Positions 10,391 through 22,134 of a stretch of 64,000 bases of DNA are shown in pieces. How positions within the stretch are numbered: position 1 is the stretch's first letter; each line of letters begins with the position of its first letter. Made by a program: the position numbers and the translations under genes. Source of the DNA: Cranoglanis bouderius (lineage: Eukaryota; Chordata; Actinopteri; Siluriformes; Cranoglanididae); NCBI GenBank assembly GCA_023630585.1, contig CM042568.1:1659016-1723015 (forward strand). The letters run 5' to 3'. The notes under the pieces are model-generated. The model saw only the letters and a list, made by a program, of their open reading frames with translations. It did no database searches and was not told the origin of the DNA.

Positions 10391-11026
10391 CAGTGCCCTC
10401 CAAAAGTATTGGAACAGCAAGGCCGATTTTTTTTTTTTCCCCCCTCTTTTCTTTTTTTTCTCTATACACTGGAGATATTTGGGTTTGAGATCAAAAGATG
10501 GATAGGAGACGACACATCAGAATTACAGCTTTTATTTCTCGATATTTACACCTAGATTTGTTAATCGACGTACAGATTGTTAAACACCCAATCTTTTTTC
10601 GTGAGCAAAAGTATCAGAACCGATAGTCATAAGGTAAATGAAAGTAAAGTAGCGATGTATTGCACCACCAAGCCTGCGACTCATTGACATCATCAAACTG
10701 TTGGTTTCTTCTTTCGTGTTGCTTTTCCAGGCTTTTTACCGCAGCCTCTTTCAGTTGTTGTTTGTTTCGGGGGGTTTTCTCCCTTCAGTCTGTTGATATA
10801 CAATATATATATATATATATATGCCAGTGCGTATGGATATGAATAGTGGATGGTGGTATTAAATTTCAACTTATGTCCAATGAGCTCGTCCTAAGAATAA
10901 AGATATTTCAGGAAATTAAAGCTTAAATTCTGATCTATCGTCTCATATTCATCTTTTGATCTCAAACCCAAATGTCTTCAGTGTGTGGCAAAAACAAAAG
11001 CCTTGCCGTTCCAATACTTTCAGAAT
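10391..11026. mobile_element. MITE in intron 2 of psi2, orthologous to that of gene A
   Basis: Left end CAGTGCCCTCCAAAAGTATT, right end CTTGCCGTTCCAATACTTTC. It is inserted after the same intron word (TGCTTTACGGTTA here, TGCTCTATGGTTA in gene A). Confidence 0.65.
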
Positions 11027-11133
11027 GAAATATATAAATCTAACACGTAGAATATGACTTCAAATAATCATTGAGGTTTGGGACGTAAGAAGTACTTTTG
11101 TGTAGCTTCCTGTATTTGGACATGAGCAATAAA

Positions 11134-11802
<669 letters not shown>

Positions 11803-11899
11803 GATAAAATGAATTGCATATTTAACAAGTGAATATATCTGTAGGTAGTCATTTATGGATATCTGTACAAACAAAGTATTTTCCATTAGATCATTTATT

Positions 11900-12350
11900 A
11901 ATTGTAAGAGTACATACGCAATTTATAGACTTCAGTGTCCTTGCGACTGTTTTTTATGAAGGCCGGCCCAAGCGTAGACTTCAAGATAGACTGTGGGATC
12001 GTAAGAATCTAATTCGTAAGAGTGACAAAGATCATCCTATGGCAGTACATTATGCATTGGCACATGATTCAAAATCCTCGACGTTAAAAAACATGACTGG
12101 TTTGGAAACAGTGACTGAGACGTTTAGAAAGGGGGGCAGATTACAAAGATTACTTCAAAGGGAGGCTTTTCGGATCTTTCATTTAAAAGCGACAACTTAA
12201 AAGCTACAACTGCACCTGCAACTCATTTAGATCTCCAACACACTCTGGGGAAGGCTCTAGGCCGAAATGCATCAGTGTGACTTTTAATTTATATATATAT
12301 ATTATTATTATTATTATTTTTTATGTGACTGGCCAAATAACAATAAAGGC
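11900..12350 (+). mobile_element. Retroelement 3' end with GIY-YIG-like tail (Penelope-like?)
   Basis: One frame reads RPKRRLQDRLWDRKNL, HPMAVHYALAHDSKS and GGRLQRLLQREAFRIFHLKA. This resembles the C-terminal GIY-YIG-type region of Penelope-like retroelements (basic RDR-type helix, HP.A.HY, GG..L..LLQREA.WIF). It is followed by GAAGGCTCTAGGCCGAAATG. The 5' part is missing. The family assignment is from memory of motif layout only. Confidence 0.5.
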
Positions 12351-12509
12351 TTTTTTTTTTTTTTACTTTTGTACCAGAAGAAGTGCCTTGGATTTTTCCT
12401 TGTTTTTGTTTTTTCTTTTGTTACATTTTTCCTATCTGTAGTTTATAAGCTAATAACTGTATATACGGTATAACTCGTTGAAAGGTAAGAAGTCAGACAG
12501 CGGTTACTG

Positions 12510-13330
12510 TTGACTTGACGTCACTTGCAGCCATAACTATGCAAAGAAGAACAATCACAGTCATAATATTAAAAACTGTAGGAGTCACTGAATCAGTGAA
12601 TTTTTTGGAAGCCGAGAGAATCGACTCTTATTAGTAAGCTGCTATATGAGTCACATGATCTGACTCACTGAACAGAGACCCTGAGATCCCATCAGCGCCC
12701 TCATATGGTGGTTTCGTGCAGTAAAAAAATGACCATGACCTCTGACACTGTGGTTTGGAAACACTTTGCGGTCCCATTCAAACAGTGCAACTGAGAACTC
12801 GAGGAAAATTTCAAAAACACCCCAAAATCTATTTATTTATTTATTTGTTTTTTTAAACACCAAATGGAAACTGAATCTAGTGATAATCTGGTTTAATGAG
12901 TAAGGAAATGAACATGTGCGGGCCTGAAGGTTTCTGTCCACTGCGTTAATCTGGTGTGTTTCAACAGGATTTGGCTTTGTTATTAAAAGCGTGTGTTTGT
13001 CGACTGATGATTTTAACACCATCTGATTTGTGTGCAGTTGGAAATTTTAGCCTTTTTTTTAATTTAAGCTAATGATAATATTATTGAGATTTGCACTCTT
13101 TCTGTCCTCTGAGACTCTGGGATTAAAAAAAATAAAAAATAATTCATGAACATAAGAGGACAATTAAACCAGCACAAATTAGTGATGATGCTGTCTGACC
13201 TATGAATAATTCTTATTTTTTTCTCTTGGCATCGTTTCGCTAAACTCACCCTGTTCTATATCGTGATATTACGAAGAAAGTGTGTTAAAGTGCCTTAATA
13301 ATATGAAACCATGACCTAAAGCAGGATTCT
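12510..13330. repeat. Array intergenic module, copy 2
   Basis: Repeats 8261-8880 (GAGAATCGACTCTTATTAGT, ACCATGACCTCTGACACTG, TTTGCACTCTTTCTGTCCTC). It continues into CACCCTGTTCTATATCGTGA and GAAACCATGACCTAAA, words shared with the orphan promoter-like modules downstream. Starts with TTGACTTGACGTCACTTG. No gene. Confidence 0.6.
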
Positions 13331-13539
13331 CCTGCGTCACACACCACATAGTGTCTGTCTGCAACAGGGGCGTTTTTCTGAGCGTTTTCAAATGTTCAGT
13401 CTTACTCATGTAAACAGTTTTCAGTTTAAGGGCATTTTTATTTTTATTCCAGCTTTTTTACCTACTTATACAGATGAGAATATTGCTCTTCAGCTCTTCA
13501 CACTACAAATGCAGTCATGTGAATAATAGAGTACAGGCC

Positions 13540-13800
13540 ATGCTAATAATTATTATCTCTTTGTATTGTGTGTGAACTTTACAGATCTGCTGTTTTACTC
13601 CGGTGAAGCTGTACTTATTTATCTCTGATTTATTTTAAGCAGTTGTGTGAAACTCCGCTCAGAGTCTTTCTCTGACCGAAAACCGCGGTTTCCTGTGGAA
13701 GAGGTGCTTTTTATCTCTCTTAATCAAAGTGCGATTTTTAGGTGCCTTCAAACTGCCACCGTCCTCTCAAACCACACTCTCTCCCTTCTTCTTATAGAAG
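13540..13800 (+). pseudogene. Orphan chemokine promoter psi3, gene body deleted
   Basis: GAAAACCGCGG, TTTCCTGTGGAAGAGGTGC and AAACCACACTCTCTCCC are in the family order, followed by a remnant TTATAG where the TATA box should be. The sequence is then replaced by unrelated DNA at about 13800. No exon 1, 2 or 3 sequence follows before the next module, so this is a chemokine unit reduced to its promoter. Confidence 0.75.
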
Positions 13801-14200
13801 GTAATATTGCAAAAAATAGACGAAGAACGAAGGTCAATAAGTCATGAGCGTATAAGCTTGCGTAGTGTTTGCCCTGATCTCTTTCGGGATCCCGACTCAG
13901 GAGGATGCCCCCGCGACATTACGTTGTGGAGCGTGACTGTTTCCTGGTATCTCATTGCGTAGTCCACTAGAAATAACACAAAGCATTTCCCTGATGCAGT
14001 CTGATCTAATGGCCTTTGGAAGGGGATCTAGAGTAATGGAAGTGGGCGCAATGGCGATTCTGGGGTGGCCCACTAGTGAACATATTACCACTCACTTTCT
14101 CCCTTCATTCACGAACCGGCGCTTGACCACACCCCCGCTTCCACAGTGGGCTTCACCAAACGCAAATCAGCTGTAACTTCATGCACCTGGCAATTCATGG
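13801..14200. other. Unassigned insert after the psi3 promoter
   Basis: About 400 bp with higher GC than its surroundings and no similarity to other parts of the window that I can see. It has short open frames but no recognisable protein. It probably marks the breakpoint that removed the psi3 gene body. Confidence 0.4.
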
Positions 14201-14344
14201 GTCATTGTCAGTCGTCAACATACACCTGCAAATTCCAAAACCTTCGTAAATCTGGTGTAAATTTGTAGTTCGGTTTGGCGTAAATAAATATTTACACACA
14301 ACTTTACAGAAAGATTGATTAAATGTGGCCCACTGTTCAGGAAG

Positions 14345-14660
14345 GGAACATGTTTGCAGTCTTTCTGTCCTCTGAGGCTCTGGGACAAATAATACTTTTC
14401 TGACTCATAAGCAGAAGAGACCATAAGACCTAATGCTTAGTTTTTCCTGATGTCGTCATTTTGCTGAGCTCACCCTGTTCTGTATTTTGTTATATTCCGA
14501 GGACATCGTGTGGTTAAGCAGCTTTCACACATAGAACCATGACCTAATGTACTTTTTGTCCATCCCTCCACCCACTCTTCTCTCCCTCTGTATTTCCCCC
14601 TCTTATAAAGCTCTTACACTCCACTCTATAACACACTGACCACTTTCATGTTTGTGTACA
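14345..14660 (+). promoter_or_regulatory. Recurrent promoter-like module without a gene, copy 1
   Basis: Order: TTTGCAGTCTTTCTGTCCTC, CACCCTGTTCTGTATTTTGT, AGAACCATGACCTAATG, a CT-rich stretch, TTATAAAGCTCTTACACT (TATA-like, near 14604) and CTATAACACACTGACCACTT. Copies lie at 21630-21960 and 30170-30560, with partial ones at 13085-13330, 34040-34380 and 36880-37100. No exon follows any copy. Function unknown. Confidence 0.45.
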
Positions 14661-14664
14661 TTTA

Positions 14665-15945
14665 TTTACGTTTATTCATTTATTCCAAAGTGACTTACAA
14701 ATGAGGAAATACAAGCAAAGCAATATATCACATGGAGAACGACACAAGTGGTGTTACCATACACGATTTATAATTGCATTCTAGAGAAGCAAAGTGTGCA
14801 GAGTAGAGGTGTAAGAGCCAGTGTAAGTGCAGTTTTTTTTAAGGAGGGGGGAGTTAGGGGTTCACGGAAGAGGTGGGTCTTTAGCCATTTTTTGAAGATA
14901 GTGACAGATTCTGCTGTCCGGATTGAGGTTGGAAGGTCATTCCACCACTGAGGCACAGTCAGTTTGAAGGTTCTGGAAAGGGACCTCGTGCCTCGCTGAG
15001 TAGGCACTATACCAGGCGTCGGTCGTTAACCAATCTCAGATTACGTGAGAGAACATAAACCTGAAGGAGAGTGTTGAGGTAGGGAGGTGCTGGTCCAGAC
15101 AAGCTCTTGTACGTGAGCATCAAGGCCTTGAATTTGATGCGGGCAGCTAAAGGAAGCCAGTGGAAGGAGATGAAGAGGGGTGTGGTGACATGGGTCTTTT
15201 TGGGCTGGTTGAAGACGAGGCCTGCTGCTGCATTCTGAATCATCTGAAGGGGTTTGATGGGGCTGGCTGGGAGGCCCGGGAGTAGTGTGTTGCAATAGTC
15301 CAGTTTTGAGATAACAAGAGCCTGGACTAGTAGATCAGTGAGATAGGGTCTGATGTCTGATGTTATACAGAATGAACCTACAGGACCGTACAGTTGTTGA
15401 AATGTGGTCTGTAAAGTTCAAGTGGTCATTGAATCGAAAGTCACCCCAAGGTTGCTGGCTGTCCTGGTTGGTTTGAGTGTGGTTGAGCCAAGCTGTACGG
15501 TGAGGTTGTGGTTGATTCAGTGGCAGGCAGAGATGAAGAGAAGATAATTTTTTGCCATGTTGAGCTTAAGGTGGCATTCCCTCATCCAGTTTGAGATGTC
15601 ATACAGGCTGGCAGAGATGTGTGCTGAGATGGATGGATCTTCAGGCTGGATAGACAAATAGAGTTGATTGTCATCAGCATAGCAGTGATATGAGAAGCCA
15701 TGAGACTCAATCACAAGCCCAAGAGATGTAGTATAAATAGAAAAGAGCAGTGGACCCAGGGGAAACCCAGGCCTGCTTAAATGAAGTAGGTAATGTTCCG
15801 GTGGAGAGGGATGTGTTAAAGATGTGTGTGAGTGCAGGTAGTAGCGTGGGAGAGATGGACCGAAGAAGATAAGAAAGGATAGGGTCCAGAGGACAGGTTG
15901 TAGGATGGCTAGAGAAGAGGAGTTTTGAGACATCAAGGAGCCTCC
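14665..15945 (-). mobile_element. LINE-2-like retrotransposon fragment
   Basis: Minus-strand translation gives YHCYADDNQLYLSIQPEDPS (catalytic YADD, near 15680) and downstream WLPLAARIKFKALMLTYKSL (near 15130), typical of fish L2 reverse transcriptase. The plus-strand ATTCCAAAGTGACTTACAAATGAG near its 3' end matches the usual L2 tail. It is broken by frameshifts and deletions. Confidence 0.85.
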
Positions 15946-16175
15946 TCACCCAACATCAGCTCCTGACCTCAACCTCCCTAACGCTCTTGTTCGTTTGCGA
16001 ATGAACACAAAAATCCCAACAGCCACGCCCCAAAATCTAGTGGAAAGCCTTCCCAGTAGAGAGACTGGAGCATATTATAACAGCAAAGGGGGAATAAATC
16101 CGGAATGGGACGTTCAACAAGAACATATGGGTGTGATGGTCAGGTGTCCACAAACTTTTGGCCGTATAGTGTATG
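15946..16175. mobile_element. Half of a Tc1-type MITE
   Basis: Ends with ATGGTCAGGTGTCCACAAAC and TTTTGGCCGTATAGTGTA, the inverted end of a common fish element. Other copies lie at 22135-22555 and 31110-31436. Only the right half is kept here. Confidence 0.6.
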
Positions 16176-16194
16176 TAGCTTGTCGTCTGTACAC

Positions 16195-16345
16195 CATTCT
16201 GTGAGCTGCTCCACCTCATCCCTGTACGCTGACTCATTATTTACGCTGATGAGGCCCAGACTGTAGTACCATCAACAAACTTGATGCGTTTAGAGCTGTT
16301 TTGCTTTGCAGTGTAGTCGTGAGTCAGCAGTGTTAACAGCACAAC
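16195..16345 (-). mobile_element. Short LINE fragment (same family as 7160-8260)
   Basis: Plus-strand CTGTACGCTGACTCATT and TGATGAGGCCCAGACTGTAG align with 7825-7870 in the other LINE. This is a fragment around the RT catalytic region. Confidence 0.5.
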
Positions 16346-16484
16346 CAGCCACGGCAATCTGAAAACAGCAACAGGTTTTTATTTATTAAAGAACAACACA
16401 TTCTTTTTTATATTTACAGTATATTTATATATACTTATAAACATCTCCAAAAGAACTTCTAATCGCTATCTGTGTGCTAATCGC

Positions 16485-16900
16485 TATCTCATGCTCATCA
16501 AACCACTTCCCCTCCTCCACTAGGTTTTCTAGACCACAAACTGCACATTTTGTACTGAATCAGTTTTTTTTTTCCCATAATGCCCTGCACTCTTTTTCTC
16601 ACACACATCAAGTCTTAATCATGTCTTATATGTTTTAAATTTAGTTTACAAACGCTTCAGATCTCCCCTCACTGAAAAATCGCACGAGTCACACGTGGAA
16701 TTTACAGATGCGGTTTTAAGACGTTATTTTATGTTATGGGTCGAACATTTTTCAGATTTATGTACATACAGTCAAATGTATTTACGTGACTCCGCATGAG
16801 CGGTTTCACGGCGCAACGTGATGAGATGAACCTTCACGTGGTTTACGGTCACACAATCAGATGTGGAAAAACTTGTGCTCACATGTGAAATGTATGGGAG
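16485..16900 (+). promoter_or_regulatory. Distal upstream block of gene B
   Basis: The core CTAGACCACAAACTGCACAT is preceded by a CCCCTCCTCCACTAG stretch. Similar blocks sit upstream of E (30757-30940) and F (two copies, 36455 and 38425) and, without a gene, at 59655-59800. The conserved ACCACAA word fits a RUNX-type site; that is inference. Confidence 0.45.
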
Positions 16901-17114
16901 TTTTGCAAAAAAAAATAAATAAATAAATAATAAAATAAATAATACTGTTCTTTAGCACGTTGCAATGCAAACACAGTCAGGGAAATAGTTGTGTGAATAA
17001 TTAGACACATTTAATAATGATGATTTATTATCTCTGTGTATTGTTGTCATGTGATGATAGGTGAGATGATATTGGTGTTAAAGTGTTAAACGCTTCTCAG
17101 ATCTTTCTTGTCAT

Positions 17115-17275
17115 AACTGAAAACCACAGCAGGCTTTTCTGTGGAAGAGGTGCATTTGTTTTTCTCGTAGTCAAACTGAAACTTTTTCGTCACCTACAGA
17201 CACCCAGACCACACTCTCCCCCTCCTCTTTTCAGCTTATATAAACTCTAGAGTCAGGTGATATCTGCATCAATAC
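17115..17275 (+). promoter_or_regulatory. Predicted promoter of chemokine gene B
   Basis: CTGAAAACCACAGC and CTTTTCTGTGGAAGAGGTGC, AGACCACACTCTCCCCC, TATATAAA at 17237-17244, then GTCAGGTGATATCTGCATC. All family elements are present. Confidence 0.75.
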
Positions 17276-17329
17276 CATTCTGTCCACATCGTGACCATCG
17301 TCATCGTCCGCATCCTCATCGTCATCGTT

Positions 17330-18198
17330 ATGTCCTCCCGTTCTCTCCTGCTGGTTCTGCTGGGTCTCGTCTGCCTTCAGTCCTTCACGGCGGCTCAGAG
17401 TAAGATAAAGTCATTTTGTTGTTTTTATAATATTTAAATAAACATCTCCTTACAGTAAACTTCACCATATCAACGATTCGACATTGGTTTTTTTAAGGTG
17501 GAGCATCAGGTAGAAAAGGCCCCTGGTGAACGAGCCGTTGCTATAGAAACGAGAACATTAATATAAACCTGTGATTTGCGGCTGCGCTACTGTCAGAGCT
17601 GCTGTTATAGAAAATTAATCAACACTTTCCGACCAATCAGAGCCCAGAATTCAATAGTGATGTGGTGCAATTTCAAACATACAAATGCAGCATCTCTTAC
17701 CAGATTAAAAAAAACATCTAATATGTTTTATTTTTTTTTATTTTTTTTATTGCAACTAAATGCATGAACGTTTTCACACAGATGTGAAAGGACCAGCTCG
17801 ATGCTGTTTCAATTATCAGAAGCATCGAATCCCTGTAGGAGTCATTACAGTGTATCATGAAACCGAGCGTCAGTGTAAAACACCTGGAGTCATGTAAGCC
17901 TTCACCTCCTCATTAATGCTTTTCAAATTCATTTTAATTAGCAATATAAAAGTATTTTCATGTACATTACTGCTTTATGGTTAGGTGTAATATCATCAAA
18001 CTTTACATTATCTTGGAGGTTTGGGACGTGTGAGATTTTTTCGGTTTTTATTGCAGTTATACACTGATGTTAATCTTCTCTCTCCTCTACAGCTTTACCT
18101 TAAGGGACGGCCGTAAGGCGTGTGCAGACCCCAGAGTCGAGTGGGTGAAGAAGAACATGGAAAAAATTGACCAGCGCCTGTTTAAAAGCCTGACCTAA
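17330..18198 (+). CDS. CC chemokine B (three exons, intact)
   Basis: Predicted secreted CC chemokine of 95 residues. Exons are 17330-17399, 17782-17893 and 18093-18198, all bounded by GT-AG introns. Residues 1-23 are a signal peptide (MSSRSLLLVLLGLVCLQSF). The mature part starts near Asn24. Cys31-Cys32, Cys55 and Cys71 form the CC pattern, HRIPV follows the CC motif, and the C-terminal helix has Trp78 with EWVKKNMEKIDQR. The tail LFKSLT is shared in outline with gene F. The 5' UTR carries ATC/GTC repeats. It is probably a chemoattractant for leukocytes through a CC receptor; this is family knowledge and not shown by the sequence. The usual AATAAA is replaced by AATCAA at 18301-18306. Confidence 0.95.
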
Positions 18199-18735
18199 AC
18201 TCAAACGAGTGTTTAAATCTAAATTTTTTTATTTTATTTTATTTTTTTTTTTTTTACAAAATGAACTTTTTTTTTTTTTTTAATGAATTCATACAGAAAG
18301 AATCAAGCTTTTTTTTTTTTTTTTAATTTTTTTTTTACTGTATATCCATTTTTAACCAACTTTTGCTTGAATGAGTCTAGCATTGCTTAACCCAATTAAA
18401 GTATAGGCATTGGGGATTGATTACTTTTATTTTTATACATATTAAATCATTTTTTTTAAAATCACATTTTAAAAGAAAACAATGCTGGTCACCTTCAACG
18501 ACATTAAAATGTTCATGATATCTTTAAAAGCAACATTGGGGTAAAAAAAAACAACAACAACAAACTACTCGGTGTCTTTCATTCTTTCCCATTTTTTTTC
18601 TTCCATGTATAGGTTCCTGTTTTGCTGCTAAATTGTGTTTAAATTGTTGGTAGCTACAAGCAGATGTGCACTGAACTACTATAAACAAGCACGACAAAGT
18701 ACCACATGTCATTGTTTAAAAAATAATACGATATA
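18199..18735. other. 3' UTR and 3' flank of gene B
   Basis: T-rich 3' UTR with the variant signal AATCAA (18301-18306), then the shared AAAAGAAAACAATGCTGGTC module at 18471 and a stretch (TTTCATTCTTTCCCATTTTT) that is also found after D and E. No gene. Confidence 0.6.
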
Positions 18736-19089
18736 TGATATTCACTGGCAAACTGCTGAGGTATAAGGGGAATAAAACACTTTGGGATGTGCTTCAGGAT
18801 CAACTTCATTGTGGAAACAGTTACTCTGCTTCATTAGTGATTATTTTACTGTATCAGCACCACACAGAGAGTTTTATTCCTCAGTTACTAATCACAGAAT
18901 GTAAGCTCTTTATCAGATATTAAGCAGGCTACACTCTGTTATAATGCAACACACTTGACACACGTGACTCTACAGTAGATTGGTTAAACACTGAAATGCA
19001 TTCAGGTATTTATTATACTATCTATACCTATATTATCTATACTATTCATTTGATAGTTTTGTTAGGAAAAAAATGTGTCACAATTGGCC
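18736..19089. mobile_element. MITE remnant
   Basis: GGGGAATAAAACACTTTGGG and, inverted, GAGAGTTTTATTCCTC flank GATTATTTTACTGTATCAGC. This is the same family as the intron-1 MITE. The rest is AT-rich. Confidence 0.5.
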
Positions 19090-19560
19090 CACACTGAGTA
19101 AACACAGTGGCAATTACAGGACAAAGACTACATATAAAGTGTGTTACTAAGGCTTTAAACTACCGTGAGCCACAAGATTTAGCATCAGTGCACCTTGGCA
19201 CCGATTCTACACGTCTCTGGAACTACGAGATGTTCTTCTGAACGATATCCCCCCCAGTTGGTGTTGTGATGATGGTGGTGGAAAGTGCTGACTAACACGT
19301 CAATCCGAAATGTCTCACAGACTCGAGGCGTGGCGATTTCCATCATTTTCATTTAATCATCCTCATCGAACCATTCAGTGAGTCCTCTTGCCCTGTGGAT
19401 GGGCGCGGGGTCACTCTGGAACTGACCACGCCCCTCATTTGATAAAGATAGATCAGGTCAGAAGGACTTTGTGCTGATTCGGAATGAGTTTTGCCTCTGA
19501 GGCGACAAGTGGAACAAAAATAAATCCCCCATCAGGATCGAACCGGAACCATCGTTTTTC
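19090..19560. mobile_element. Decayed DNA-transposon fragment, duplicated at 27540
   Basis: ATCGAACCATTCAGTGAGTC, GGAACTGACCACGCCCCTCA and flanks recur at 27640-27830 downstream of gene D. It reads as an antisense Tc1-like transposase fragment, but too little is left to be sure. Confidence 0.5.
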
Positions 19561-20344
19561 CTTTAATTTGTCATGCATGTATAGCTCATTATGTGTTTAG
19601 GTCGGCTTGTACCGTGGCTCCATTTAGAACAGGTGTGTTAAAATCATCTTAGGTAACCAATCTGGGGCCCGACCAGAAAAACCAGTTTAGTAGACCAACG
19701 ACAAATCAATCAGGTCCTCTTAAATATGTTAATGGAAAATGCAAAACTACAACTGTGTATTTCTGAAAGTCCCTTCTTGCCTCTTATATATATATATATA
19801 TGACACTTACAGTACCTTACCTTTATAAGGAAAATTCACACCTTTTGTAATTAGGGAAGCTTAGTTTATGCGTGAGCGTGTGTGAGCGTGTGCTATCATG
19901 ATCATAATAATAATATGTGACTATTTTGACCTTAAGAAGACATTTCACTACTCTCCATTATGCAAAGCAATTTCTAGAAAAAAAAGTGGCTTTTAATTGA
20001 CAAATTCTTCTTCTTCTTCTTTTTTTTTTTTTGATGGGTCAAAATATTTCCACCTGATTACTGAAATTAAACAGTCGGGCAGCTGCAGATGACAAAATTT
20101 ATATTAATGCACTCGTGGAGGGTTGGACAGTGATCTATTATTAGCTCTGTATGTGAGCATCTTATTACTCAACAGGAAGCCAGTGTAGTGACAGAGCATA
20201 AGGCTGCATGAGTGAATGTAGGAGGACTCCTACCTGTTCATCTATACTCAGGAACACCAATAGGCCCAGAAGACAGCTGAAAAACTCCTGTCGTAGATGA
20301 CAGAAGAATTTTCCCTGGTGACGAAAAAAAAAAAAAAAAAAACC
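19561..20344. other. Spacer, no gene seen
   Basis: AT-rich with short (TA)n at about 19786-19800, a (TTC)n/T-run near 20008-20032 and an A-run near 20324-20342. No coding similarity recognised. Confidence 0.5.
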
Positions 20345-20825
20345 TTCACAAGTTCAAGTTCAAGTTCAGTTTATTTGTATGGCGCTTTTTACAGTGGACA
20401 TTGTCCCAAAGCAGCTTTATAGAGATATATAAATTCAGGATATAGATTTTAAATGTATGAATTTATCCCCAATGAGCAGCCAGAGGCGACGGTGGCGAGG
20501 AAAAACTCCCTGAGACGATATGAGGAAGAAACCTTGAGAGGAACCAGACTCAAAAGGGAACCCGTCCTCATCTGGGTGACACCGGATAGTGCGATTATAA
20601 ATAAATAAATCCCTTCTATAAGTGTGCTAATGCTACATGGTCAAATAGCAGTTGTGAAACCATGAAAATTCATTACAGTTTTTATATGAAGACTATTTTG
20701 TTGAACTTCTCCACTGTTCACTGATGCAGACTTGAGTGCCAAACTGTTTGTGGCGATCGCAGTCCTAAAGCCATCATAGCATAGCTGTTCATATGAATTG
20801 AGGTCCAAAGCCATCATTATGGATT
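20345..20825. mobile_element. Interspersed retroposon-like repeat
   Basis: Starts after an A-run with TTCAAGTTCAGTTTATTTGT and contains CCCAAAGCAGCTTTATAGAG and GAGGAAAAACTCCCTGAGAC, words I know as very common in teleost genomes. No coding capacity. Confidence 0.6.
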
Positions 20826-21370
20826 TTAAGTGGTACCATCCTCAGTAATCTCAACAGTTGACCAGATGAAGAACATGCTCCAGGTGTCAAAGTCAACAAT
20901 CAAGAGAAGTCTTCACCAGAGTAAATGCGGAGGGTTAAAACCCATTTCTGGGCCTCAGAAACCTTGTACAGTTCTGGAACAACATCCTATGGAGAGATTC
21001 GACAAAGATGAACTTATACCAGAATGCTGGAAAAGGGAAGGAACTGCTCAGGATCTCAAGCGTACCACCTCATCTTATGGCCTGGGCGTGTACAGCACAG
21101 TGGAACTGGTTCTGTTGTATTTATTGATGATGTGATTGCTGACAAAAGGATGTCAGCAGGATGAATTGTGAAGTGTATACATTCAGCCAAATGCGTCAAA
21201 ACTCATTGGAACGGAGCTTCACGGAGCAGACAGACAATCAGACATACAAGGCGTACTTCGAAAGCAACCCAATACTTATTTAAGGCGACGGAGTGGAACG
21301 TTCTGCAATGGCCAGGTCGATCCCCTGACCTCAATCCAACTGAGCTGTATCTCACTTACTAAAGACAAAA
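20826..21370 (+). mobile_element. Decayed Tc1-like transposase
   Basis: Broken frames give VSKSTIKRSLHQ (helix-turn-helix region, near 20890) and WPGRSPDLNPTE (catalytic-domain box, near 21310). The order fits a Tc1 transposase with large deletions. A partial relative lies at 28030-28330. Confidence 0.65.
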
Positions 21371-21629
21371 GTGAAGACAAAACACCCCAAGAACAAGTAA
21401 GAAGTGAAGACAGCTGCAGTAAAGCGTGTGGTGGGTCGAATGGCACATATACAAAAGTGCTGTAATTCCTACACCATTCATCTGATTTGGATATAGACCC
21501 CCTCAAATTAAACCTGGTTTCAATTAAAAATATAATAACTCCAATATACTTTGACAGACAGCTTAAATATCGATAATTTACCGTATACACCTGACAGGAG
21601 ATTTATTTTAACGCTAATATTGTTGAGGT
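21371..21629. other. Spacer, no gene seen
   Basis: Weakly similar to 30040-30170 (ATATACTTTGACAGACAGC versus ATATACTGTGATGGACAGC), so it is part of the array unit. Confidence 0.4.
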
Positions 21630-21960
21630 GTGAATGTATTTGCACTCTTTCTGCCCTCAGAAGTGTATATTTTGACTCATAAACAGAAAATACGAATCGA
21701 ATCAGCACGAGTCAATAACGGCGCTGTCTGACCGAGGATCAAACCTGGATTTTTTCTGTCGTCGTCATTTTATTAAACTCACCCTGTTCTATTTTGTAAA
21801 ATTACGAGGGAGTCGTGCGGTTAAGCAGCTTTCACATATAACACCATGAGCTAATTTCCTATCCCCCCCCCTTTTTTTCTTTGTCTGCATTTTCCATGAT
21901 TATAAAGTTCTTACGCCGCACTCTATACCCCACTGACCACTACATGGGCGTGTGTCTCTC
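21630..21960 (+). promoter_or_regulatory. Recurrent promoter-like module without a gene, copy 2
   Basis: TTTGCACTCTTTCTGCCCTC, CACCCTGTTCTATTTTGTA, CCATGAGCTAATTTCC, ATTATAAAGTTCTTACGCC (TATA-like at about 21900), then CTATACCCCACTGACCACTA and an ATG at 21943. The following bases give no signal peptide and run into a MITE within 60 bp, so no gene is attached. Confidence 0.45.
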
Positions 21961-22134
21961 CCACGTCACACACTCCGTATACATTGATTATAAATTGATT
22001 ATTTGCCTATAACAGCACGTCCCCAAGCGTTTTATTCCTCTTACACCACAGCGACTTGTCAACAATGGCATCATTTTTAACTATTAAAGAACAACACGTA
22101 CTCTTTGGCTTGTTATAGTTACATTTAATGTGGT
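21961..22134. mobile_element. MITE half
   Basis: TTGATTATTTGCCTATAACA followed by TTTTATTCCTCTTACACC, as at 30570-30660 and in intron 1 of several chemokine genes. Confidence 0.5.

Larger units (their letters stand above)
9472..11133 (+). pseudogene. CC chemokine pseudogene psi2 (frameshift plus exon 3 deletion)
   Basis: Exon 1 (9472-9541) still encodes a good signal peptide and has a GT donor. Exon 2 (10178-10282) is 105 nt instead of 112. The 7-nt loss after the CC pair and HRIPVK shifts the frame and creates a TAA at 10249-10251, leaving a 47-residue product that lacks the third and fourth cysteines. Intron 2 holds the same MITE as gene A. Exon 3 is absent: intron sequence ending TTTGGGACGTAAG (to about 11090) joins directly to 3' UTR sequence TTCCTGTATTTGGA, followed by AATAAA at 11128-11133. 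It is closest to gene A by the shared MITE. A truncated secreted peptide is conceivable but not expected to fold as a chemokine. Confidence 0.9.

Noticed and set aside
14768..15007. Minus-strand frame containing PQWWNDLPTSIRTAES as a host gene
   Set aside because: It is the C-terminal end of a LINE-2-type open frame, continuous with the RT relic at 14665-15945.
21943..21975. ATG after the TATA-like word in the recurrent module as a gene start
   Set aside because: The frame gives no signal peptide or conserved product and enters a MITE within about 60 bp.
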